A stretch of 11,814 nucleotides of DNA, from contig CAINWE010000106.1 in NCBI GenBank assembly GCA_903854365.1, positions 1 through 11,814 on the forward strand. Direction: 5' to 3'. Each line of letters begins with the position of its first letter. The first letter of the stretch is position 1. The DNA comes from Oligoflexia bacterium. GTDB taxonomy: Bacteria > Bdellovibrionota > UBA1018. Position numbers and translations under genes: made by a program. This document shows positions 9,001 through 11,814 of this stretch, one piece after another. Below the pieces are notes generated by a model, which was not told the origin of the DNA, did not search any database, and was given only the letters and a program-made list of their open reading frames with translations.

Positions 9001-9964
9001 AACCGTGATTGCTCCCGTCATCGCCGACGCTCAGGGCGTTAGCCACGATACTGAAGTTGAAATCGAAAATGAAACGGAACAGGAGCAAGAAATTGAAATC
9101 GAAAATGATATTCAAGTATCGCACTATGATGCTCAGCCAGACTTTCATAAGCGGGTGATTCCTTGGGATCGTCAACGATTTTTCGAGGGTGACTATTTTC
9201 AGAGTCTCACGAGCCGGCAAACCCTCGAAAAGCCACTTTCTTCACAAAGCATCCACTCCCTCCGCCCACTGACTCGAATCAATGACCTTTTGTCGGTCAG
9301 CAGACTGAGAAATCCTGCTCTCCCGATCAGCGCCTTCGACGGCAACTTAGTCGGATCACTGAACTTATTTCCTGTATTCACAGCGGAAGACCACGACCCT
9401 GAGTCTGAATTCACTCCGTTTGATATGCACCAAGGTCCAATGAACGAACTGATGATCCTCATCCAACCCAAGGGAGGCATGCAAGATCATCGCTTCTTGG
9501 ACATCCCGCATAGCATTTTTATGCTCACGCGTGACGAGGCCCTACAAATTAAAGCGTGGCTCAATGAGGACTCAAGCGACCCGAAAGGCTTGCTTAAAGC
9601 CGATTACAAAGTCCTGCTCTATCAATTTGGTAATGGTGTCATTGCCCAGAGCAAGCTCGTCGATAGCCAACTCAACGAAGGATCTCTCGAGGAATATTTC
9701 TACGCCCTTCAGAAAGATAGACGGTTTGTCCAGCTCCTGACGCAAGCCAAATTTGTCTCAGGAAGAATCCACTATAGCAAGCGGCAACAAAATCGACTCA
9801 AGCATTGGCTATCAGCGCCCGGCAAGGACAAACCTACCCAGGCAGAACTCTGTGTCTTCTTTAGGAACCAAATCTTAAAGCATAAACACACGACTCAAGA
9901 TGAGTGGTTTGGCAGTGACCTCGAACAAATCTGCAATGACCGAAGCAACTCTGTGAGCCGCTAG
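2..9964 (+). CDS. Giant DUF3638/DUF3645-like protein with SF2 helicase-type ATPase core (5' partial)
   Basis: At least 3320 residues are visible, with no stop before the left edge. The first in-frame ATG (194) has coding-like sequence upstream, so the real start is probably outside. Numbering here runs from base 2. Residues about 30-95 are helical and heptad-like. Residues about 235-390 hold a possible cysteine peptidase module (H254, N277, Q362, C367). Residues about 390-2150 resemble nothing I can name. The core has motif I PGSGKTS (K2209), motif II DEVD (2341-2344), an SGT motif (about 2652-2654), motif V-like EHTTGSDLK (2789-2797) and motif VI-like QAAWRLR (2819-2825). An acidic Gln/Glu segment follows at 3016-3039. 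From memory, the motif I flanks, the GxDLK segment and the QAxxRxRxL segment match the DUF3638/DUF3645 family of giant fungal, plant and amoeba-associated bacterial proteins, often automatically labelled ubiquitinyl hydrolase. ATP binding is well supported; substrate and role are unknown. No signal peptide or membrane segment is visible. The stop is TAG, overlapping the convergent permease gene. Confidence 0.85.
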   Translation, partial: CSLHYDQGNQKTQKIIDAILKSPRAACWNPVHQGEIRELRQKVTLDLEKFYTLNQSWTASLSSRMNGLKKLALDYQELQEQISYCRSWAILGKIEKTQEAPRPNGQPAVTEFNEDDRLLAHVLGDSFAKDSGLEGTKSAVFLRGDLLEARQRVYEIIRDQLKVGAYISDRKQAQPCHEFDDLYQPQEDRLSPPIQDIPEAQLNQIITQGEGAILIMSGLRESLEKFRNNLQHRIDSSLRKVGDSLYFQGGSSDHAVVYQIELESNPGQPLYAFRIFNAGSGLEYHASARNGAESTVFPFVEKNQLKKSQILSFHFLKALRDLTLALPNRETQISTVYEAILQELGGTPSPRSSKFSDFLTPQLTGNCAYYSIPFYHHSILGDPSTSSFLEFTIREKTLDSYFQRNQARITEFAPALKLAKKSLTFLTEEMAKVFEAPSSYLDRGMARLLHERNQNSYQPWLLAADQTQLKRHQSIADRYQPLRQLFAHFNHAGLKAPLGLRPIKLWSGQQTIDVEKWQPTPQRMIPDVDQFISTFHFSWRLDSNSANYEYSKILQGVSQIAKKLPLTETFWSQLSDLELQQALTSITRLSRYYFLTTHAWMTSGRPTQRGISPQEILVQIRLLTLGDVILQIYKTRPSGKLFHDFPHLYQTGFVQILTGGPKERSALMTIKNQDWLSTYQELKDYWATKKMETNFFAFEKYPFFYQNERYLCLPGQVQQCQQSIATHWSMSASDPDDHFSWPDYRWVRAKLENGELPRDSLPGGYTDVNLLKQSLLLLDQGNTSLKNHLPNAFFEARLLAFITHSFLFRPFQYEVTHHDASPEGSIPQIFDLKYSYREYETGRIEQPLFRDNKVTQTLKIFGYTWDRSNLESAPYAANSFLALSEEKAHLGALAPLLYAPSDFSWRRRPVDLPFLKKRTSGEISASKGNQQSNLTLQLYREVLNLHSDSLLSTLTFFNENPTYLRQKSWQIAFKNLLFQPGFLNLELQSTQRLPGILSEFCYSQYQASTKDRDLVSALFFLRMNQHFIEVAQAEKPEAAKIFHSSREEYKKLLSMLPRSEQERSELKNLIFRDLLRTYLTSDFGAAPRSHNARAITDSDLAWYLIAQSYRNRFPLENSESYEPDEENAIDGFHALKIHDIQARLNREMAAQPVHTHRILNQVLHYFAPHEAKRNWQASAPLLWRGNPTAAAVGEQSEVSLILTGPTLYFGGRESTVLPHHVKEHPLFKKYVHFDESVLPLKLGGSGYELLDRDGHRIRFFYSDMNPILQKKWATQWYQLVPDEQLIQQAISVTPQGSRTPEFDNWAYMPGYTHWISVADDSPANQVANRVQTAPYASWQAPTGDQIEILTIDQSNDTLYSVTQMRQAANPWNDNAPRQNMLIRKMGTRDLSQLRLYPITDPESPFGVFRRIEDLRFVWVWVNSQTHQLDHIELPRFGLTFRPEIEADGKETLVCHEMDGFQLAPQQIIPSSEISLENSLDHFRGYLVLKKRTETRVVFPRFQFKPLKNSLESDDARRFEPITNLPGQYARKSQRYFVLSVDRFNHSLIPSHTEDRYFLAYLHLWGHEHEALTYEFARTLLYGTHSELGAFSPGEQEILEWIQAGRNQDHDPRAKALQLGAAVITLKNNLTHHLPIALPNPENYNFYLKVKHKISPRWFPEDLELFYLEAMSSTQGSLSPTQWARYRELKGPLDETIALGPPITPQTISPSYFLGCNSYYFRSSSTFRNFEDLPPHRDHLFAEAALNQANWKNFYNLALQLQNEDVRAPLIETLAQALGVSQAALERHSTQDLRNEFLGFLRILIRSHSSGQKVHHGASFIYGVALTPLSAKRNFPSPDEMRKIALNYDPRVKARTWDEAFQGLLSPNQLEWNAPALTKAPRVAHQPASPAFFWDLRANPNFKTEFQFDYHLPSGFDEFDLSQNPLIKTSELKDIVNISELSGIEKSELQIRVQELITLFKTPRTHSEDFLNAQFEQLTRDDPGQLGDFPKFLSEQLRKKQNYRFTAVGYSKLQDLKNYLQSKRAPAREQMRLLEAKILTKLTTPQNEVIRENLLNSSHVRANPLLDDAIRYYGTRSFKGLFDLNPTLSTDQVKELMNEITSYLIVSTHVFKVDDAIRSIESVHRSFSRHPQEMSLARSEELRNFYSEMTQTRSYIASEHPEYLVFEYFSRVMIRDYQVDALRILDITARQTQDPAANGRLLELIPGSGKTSLLLPLLAHLNARADQLSVIIFPEALLPSMVRQFDSQLGRAFGQSVDLLTVERKHKYNADKLDRILKRLKNDLLERKVVVTSNSTIQSLFLIFMEKLQNFKTRNAEAHRAEITRLQEIFALLRAYAYLTIDEVDLIMDIMQSHRFSLGSPQQIEGEISNAVTGLYSFLLTHPKMQSLVKFPFSFVDQKGAKPFSREYYDSTLKNQIIDEVSQLSREEMETYFISQQDTLDAFEALNKRDIKTYLSSTNPASMQKYLDKIKNSQVKNLLTILYSEIQQILPLTLSKLFRVHFGLCPTVSDSLQSLCPRFISIPYHSGTPALGSRHGSDLESLNYTIQSNLENGNFFALLKKEHAALQKILSNVRNDQIKLRMRSYFGDLSFSELLKLNDSQIQARAEVIQSNPQLIFQLIRNYALPNISVYPNQLQTNAHIYPILFKSIQGVSGTLWNKDSFPNFFEATYFSDTLAKTLTLLWSNREARQAKVLPPQSDRQLDTLINQLVGDEGASSIIDLGGVFRGFRNEAVVRQMAQLPAYRRAGIEQFIFYDDTNQIAVLNSTDGSVVPYVPHNVDRNRASAFWDMEHTTGSDLKVHPQTRALLTVNRYSKTRDIIQAAWRLRQLEVGQSVRLAVPYEDLELIWHTLTTHFQFEGIRPGAPLDASLREFPFDRLLLYFKLNEALTLGDLNFRSAKASTRGLMIDTIFSSLVNRLKDPKSFPGNLQSTYNVIRSFFESPRQTEIFDRYVIAFDVAKPTQFLKLDAKNLLEPRRSNFTHSKQLESSLQTLIELMQNRLRKTVIAPVIADAQGVSHDTEVEIENETEQEQEIEIENDIQVSHYDAQPDFHKRVIPWDRQRFFEGDYFQSLTSRQTLEKPLSSQSIHSLRPLTRINDLLSVSRLRNPALPISAFDGNLVGSLNLFPVFTAEDHDPESEFTPFDMHQGPMNELMILIQPKGGMQDHRFLDIPHSIFMLTRDEALQIKAWLNEDSSDPKGLLKADYKVLLYQFGNGVIAQSKLVDSQLNEGSLEEYFYALQKDRRFVQLLTQAKFVSGRIHYSKRQQNRLKHWLSAPGKDKPTQAELCVFFRNQILKHKHTTQDEWFGSDLEQICNDRSNSVSR
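722..1135 (+). other. Candidate permuted papain-like cysteine peptidase module in the giant protein
   Basis: Three conserved-looking patches occur in order. The first is a His patch SSDHAVVYQI (H254, bases 761-763), followed by strand-like sequence. The second is FRIFNAGSGLEYH (N277, bases 830-832). The third is PQLTGNCAYYS (Q362 and C367; C at bases 1100-1102) leading into a hydrophobic helix. Gln a few residues before a Cys that caps a helix is typical of papain-like enzymes, and His-strand-Asn supplies the rest of a triad. Here His and Asn come before Cys, so the fold would have to be circularly permuted. This is inference from pattern only. The residues could instead be structural. Confidence 0.35.
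6530..8560 (+). other. SF2 helicase-like ATPase core of the giant protein
   Basis: Motif I PGSGKTS lies at 6614-6634, after a Q-motif-like RDYQVDALRIL stretch. A strand SVIIFPEALL (motif Ia position) and VVVTSNSTIQSL (motif Ib position) follow. The Walker B/motif II strand ends in IDEVD at 7019-7033. GVSGTLWN at 7949-7972 is in the motif III position and resembles the GMTGT turn of SecA. EHTTGSDLK at 8366-8392 is motif V-like, and QAAWRLRQL at 8456-8482 supplies the paired arginines of motif VI. All ATP-contacting residues expected of an active enzyme are present. The gap between motifs II and III is about 300 residues, far longer than in ordinary DEAD-type helicases, so another domain is probably inserted there. 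Confidence 0.75.
9047..9118 (+). repeat. Acidic Glu/Gln/Ile-Glu low-complexity segment with internal direct repeat
   Basis: Twenty-four codons encode an alternating acidic tract. Two near-copies of E-(V/I)-E-I-E-N-(E/D), at 9053-9073 and 9089-9109, flank TEQEQ. The 21-base copies differ at only a few positions. The segment lies about 190 residues after motif VI. From memory, eukaryotic DUF3638/DUF3645 proteins also have an E/Q-rich, EQE-R-type tract just after the helicase C-terminal part, so this may be a family feature and not chance low complexity. A charged helix or a flexible linker would both fit. Confidence 0.6.
9961..9964. other. Tail-to-tail overlap: shared CTAG stop palindrome
   Basis: The giant gene ends with TAG at 9962-9964. 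The convergent permease gene ends with TAG read from 9963 to 9961. The four-base palindrome CTAG supplies both stop codons, so there is no intergenic space. I see no GC-rich hairpin with a T-run on either strand within roughly 100 bases on each side. Each transcript therefore probably ends inside, or runs antisense into, the other gene, or uses Rho. Confidence 0.95.
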
Positions 9965-10989
9965 TCGACTTCCGTCACAACTTGAACCGTTGCCACAAAA
10001 AGCGCGGCTAAAATCGGACCTAGAAAGACCCCAAGAAAGCCCAACATCTGCAAGCCACCTAGAGCAGCAACAAAGGCAAGCAAGGGATGAAGATTGGCAG
10101 ACCCTCGCAAAAAGAGGGGACGAACCATATTATCAATCCCCATAATGATGATCGCCGCGACGATCAAAACAATTCCCTGCGTCTGTCTCCCAGGCTCAAG
10201 AAGCTGCTCGATGCCTATGCCCAAAGTCAAAGGAGAAGCGCCAACGAGAGGAAGGAAGGAAGCAATAAAAACGCAAAGCCCAATGAGCACTGCGTTCGGC
10301 GTCCCAGTCACCACACACACGGCTAACTCAACCAAAGCCTGAGCAAAACCGGCTAAAAGCGCAGCCAAAATCACTGAACGACAAATACTTCCTAAAGCAT
10401 GAATCAGACGCTCCGTTTGCTGCGGAGTAAAAATAGAATGGCGCCTCACAAAATACAGCAGCCGCCGACCATCCACCAACCAAAAATAAATACTGACCAC
10501 CATGACAATTAAAGCCAGCGTCATACCGGGCAAATAAGCAATCACTCCCCCGAGGAATTCAGTAATTTTGCTTCGAATTCCCCCGGCCCAATCCCGAAAC
10601 GTCGAACCCACCTCCTCCACTGTGAGTGGAAGGTAATCGGTCACCCATTTCATAAAAGCGTGAACCCTCGGAGACTCCAAAAGCGTATCAAAAATGGGAA
10701 CGCTCTCCGCAAGACTCTGTGAAGCTTTCAGTGCCTGTATCTGTTGAAGAGCCGCCTTCACCGTGAAAAAAACCAAAAAAGAAGTCGGCAAAATAAAAAT
10801 TACGGTAATTCCGAACGTGAGCAAAGCAGAGGCGACAGAGGTAGAAACTTTTCTTTTCTCCAACCGTACGAGAAGGGGGTAAAATAGTACCGCAACCACA
10901 GCTCCCATCACGATGGGAAAGAGAAGCGGCGAAGCGATATAAAAAAAGGCTAGAGAAACTAAGACCGTGAAGATCCTTCGATTCGTCAT
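9961..10989 (-). CDS. AI-2E family transporter (PF01594-type permease)
   Basis: A 342-residue integral inner-membrane protein of the AI-2E/PerM/TqsA/YdiK family. Members export or exchange small molecules or ions; autoinducer-2 transport is established for only a few, so the substrate here is unknown. Two N-terminal membrane segments (about 6-22 and 23-40) are followed by a third (about 52-78), a soluble helical region (80-145), a segment at about 148-170 ending in the family-typical DG (residues 173-174), and further segments from 203 to 338. The C-terminal block DNMVRPLFLRG (286-296), then GGLQMLGFLGVFLGP (311-325), is the family hallmark. Length is normal. The ATG at 10989 has AAAGGA three bases upstream, rather close but clear. 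The gene follows the hydroxylase gene by 36 bases on the same strand, so co-transcription is likely. It ends on a TAG shared with the giant gene. Confidence 0.93.
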   Translation of the reverse strand: MTNRRIFTVLVSLAFFYIASPLLFPIVMGAVVAVLFYPLLVRLEKRKVSTSVASALLTFGITVIFILPTSFLVFFTVKAALQQIQALKASQSLAESVPIFDTLLESPRVHAFMKWVTDYLPLTVEEVGSTFRDWAGGIRSKITEFLGGVIAYLPGMTLALIVMVVSIYFWLVDGRRLLYFVRRHSIFTPQQTERLIHALGSICRSVILAALLAGFAQALVELAVCVVTGTPNAVLIGLCVFIASFLPLVGASPLTLGIGIEQLLEPGRQTQGIVLIVAAIIIMGIDNMVRPLFLRGSANLHPLLAFVAALGGLQMLGFLGVFLGPILAALFVATVQVVTEVD

Positions 10990-10992
10990 AAA

Positions 10993-11006
10993 TCCTTTGT
11001 TAAGGA
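10993..11006 (-). promoter_or_regulatory. Ribosome binding site of the permease gene inside a small hairpin
   Basis: On the mRNA the sequence just before the ATG reads TCCTT-AACA-AAGGA-TTT-ATG. The Shine-Dalgarno AAGGA can pair fully with TCCTT across a four-base loop. This is a five-base-pair stem, so weak, but it covers the binding site exactly. It could make permease translation depend on ribosomes arriving from the upstream hydroxylase gene. Pairing is seen in the sequence; regulation is inferred. Confidence 0.4.
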
Positions 11007-11043
11007 GTCCTTTCTCAAGGTCAGACTAGACTGTCGACTCCTT
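11002..11043 (-). repeat. Inverted repeat spanning the end of the hydroxylase gene (alternative hairpin)
   Basis: On the mRNA, AAGGAGTC (bases 11043-11036, encoding part of the last codons of the hydroxylase) is the exact complement of GACTCCTT (bases 11009-11002), with 26 bases between. The second arm contains the TCCTT that masks the permease ribosome binding site. The two hairpins cannot form together: this one would free the binding site. A ribosome terminating at the hydroxylase stop would cover the first arm. The long loop makes the eight-base stem uncertain. Confidence 0.35.
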
Positions 11044-11652
11044 GTCCTTGACGTCGCTCTCGAGAGTTCCAAAGGCAAAGTCCCAAACGGGACTACTGAC
11101 TCCCCATCGAGAATTTGGGTCTACAAAGTGGTGCTGCATATGGTGATTTTTCAACATTTTGCCAAATCTCGTCATCGGTTTAAAATGATGAACTGCGAAA
11201 TGGGTGTAATCGTAAATGAGATAACCCACCAGAAAAAATGCAAAAAAAGGTTCGACCCAGATTGGGCCTAAAAACATTCTAAAAAAAGGAAAGAGGATTG
11301 CGGCGACAACAATTCCTCCCAAAGGTGGCATGACTAGTCGAGTCGGGTCACTCGGATCCACATGATGAATGCCGTGAATGAGAAAGTGAATCTTTCGGGA
11401 CCAAGCACTTTCTCCCTCGTAATGAAACACAAAGCGATGTAGGACGTACTCCATAAAACTCCACGTGATCAATGCACTCACGGAAATGGGAGCTAGAATC
11501 GCGGGACTCATACGTAACGTATCCATCGAATGCCACAGTAGACCCAAGATAACTGGAACCCAGACAAAAAGCGGAGTCAGCGGATGGGCATGGGTCATTT
11601 TTTCCAAAATAGGATTCTCGAAGACCTGGACACTCTTCTTAGACTTTTGCAT
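11026..11652 (-). CDS. Fatty acid hydroxylase superfamily membrane protein, fatty acid 2-hydroxylase (FA2H/Scs7)-like
   Basis: A 208-residue membrane-bound di-metal hydroxylase/sterol desaturase-type protein (PF04116). The full histidine set is visible: H72-x4-H77, H89-x3-H93-xx-H96-H97, H151-x3-H155-H156 and H170-H171-xx-H174-H175, ending in the typical GVSSPVWDFAFGT block (184-196). The arrangement EYVLHRFVFH, HGIHHVDPSDPTRLVMPP and YDYTHFAVHH is that of fatty acid 2-hydroxylases, which place a hydroxyl on the alpha carbon of acyl chains of sphingolipids or related lipids. The cytochrome b5 domain of fungal and animal enzymes is absent, as usual in bacteria. About four hydrophobic segments (about 24-42, 50-70, 110-126, 131-149) fit an inner-membrane location. 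A stop two codons upstream (11661-11659) fixes the ATG at 11652 as the first possible start. No Shine-Dalgarno is visible before it. Substrate could also be a sterol, carotenoid or ornithine lipid. Confidence 0.88.
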   Translation of the reverse strand: MQKSKKSVQVFENPILEKMTHAHPLTPLFVWVPVILGLLWHSMDTLRMSPAILAPISVSALITWSFMEYVLHRFVFHYEGESAWSRKIHFLIHGIHHVDPSDPTRLVMPPLGGIVVAAILFPFFRMFLGPIWVEPFFAFFLVGYLIYDYTHFAVHHFKPMTRFGKMLKNHHMQHHFVDPNSRWGVSSPVWDFAFGTLESDVKDKESTV

Positions 11653-11657
11653 AGATG

Positions 11658-11692
11658 ACTATAACCATACAATCGCTGGATGGGGTGGGCAA
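11658..11692 (-). promoter_or_regulatory. Possible sigma70-type promoter giving a near-leaderless hydroxylase mRNA
   Basis: Read on the - strand, TTGCCC (11692-11687) and TATGGT (11669-11664) each match four of six consensus bases and are separated by exactly 17 bases. Transcription would begin about four to six bases before the ATG at 11652. That agrees with the absence of a ribosome binding site. A second -10-like TATAGT (11663-11658) lies still closer to the ATG but has no good partner. This is a consensus match only. Confidence 0.3.
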
Positions 11693-11744
11693 CGATTTTT
11701 TAACTGAATCCGAGGAACGTAAAAATTTTAGTCGAAAAACCCAC

Positions 11745-11767
11745 GCCAAAAGCCGTGCCAAAAGCCG
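11745..11767 (+). repeat. Two tandem copies of an 11-base unit (GCCAAAAGCCG)
   Basis: Identical units occupy 11745-11755 and 11757-11767 with one base between, giving a 12-base period. They lie in the intergenic region about 30 bases before the rightward start at 11799, within its likely promoter or leader. A protein binding site on one face of the helix would not need this period exactly, so function is open. Two copies could also be replication slippage. The rest of 11693-11744 is AT-rich with an A/T near-palindrome at 11720-11730 and no convincing promoter. Confidence 0.6.
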
Positions 11768-11798
11768 GCAAACAAAAAACATTAAGAGAGAATGACTT

Positions 11799-11814
11799 AT
11801 GATTGATTACCCGC
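11799..11814 (+). CDS. Probable start of a rightward gene (3' partial, five codons visible)
   Basis: ATG at 11799 begins a frame reading M-I-D-Y-P that is open to the right edge. A purine-rich AAGAGAGA (11784-11791) ends seven bases before it and is an acceptable ribosome binding site. The earlier ATG at 11792 is followed by a stop after four codons. The gene would diverge from the hydroxylase. Five codons say nothing about function. Confidence 0.4.

Noticed and set aside
194..9964. ATG at 194 as the true start of the giant gene
   Set aside because: The frame is open from base 2, and the upstream 64 codons read like protein with a helical pattern continuous with what follows. There is no clear ribosome binding site before 194.
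10000..10020. GC-rich stretch next to an A-run as a terminator for the giant gene
   Set aside because: The possible stem near AGCGCGGCT is only three base pairs, and the A/T run is not placed as in an intrinsic terminator.
10087..10342. Two + strand open frames inside the permease gene
   Set aside because: Both are antisense to a well-supported membrane protein, and their Arg/Lys-rich translations are typical shadows.

Overview
The window holds one very large gene on the + strand, two smaller genes on the - strand and the first codons of a fourth gene at the right edge. Coding density is very high and base composition is roughly balanced by eye. The organism is probably a Gram-negative bacterium. 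The combination of a giant DUF3638/DUF3645-type helicase-like protein, an AI-2E family permease and a short fatty acid 2-hydroxylase-like enzyme would suit a predatory, host-associated or intracellular lineage, such as Bdellovibrionota or environmental Chlamydiae. The sequence alone does not decide this, and the placement is inference.

Region 2-9964 (+) is a single uninterrupted reading frame that is already open at the left edge, so at least 3320 residues are visible and the true start lies outside. Its C-terminal third carries a superfamily-2 helicase/ATPase-like core: GSGKT, DEVD, SGT, TTGSDLK and QAAWRLR motifs in the right order. The spacing and flanks recall the giant DUF3638/DUF3645 proteins of fungi and other eukaryotes and of some amoeba-associated bacteria. 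An acidic, glutamine-rich repeat follows the core. Near the N-terminus a His ... Asn ... Gln-x4-Cys series could be a permuted papain-like cysteine peptidase module. About 1,800 residues in between match nothing I can name.

Region 9961-11652 (-) is a likely two-gene unit: the fatty acid hydroxylase-like enzyme (11652-11026), then, 36 bases on, the AI-2E family permease (10989-9961). The permease and the giant gene converge and share the palindrome CTAG as their stop codons. The junction between the two - strand genes can form two mutually exclusive hairpins, one of which covers the permease ribosome binding site.

Region 11653-11814 is a short divergent intergenic stretch. It holds a plausible promoter for the hydroxylase, a tandem repeat of an 11-base unit, and the probable start of a rightward gene at 11799. 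No RNA genes, CRISPR arrays, insertion sequences or clear intrinsic terminators were seen. No functional link between the giant protein and the - strand membrane genes is evident.
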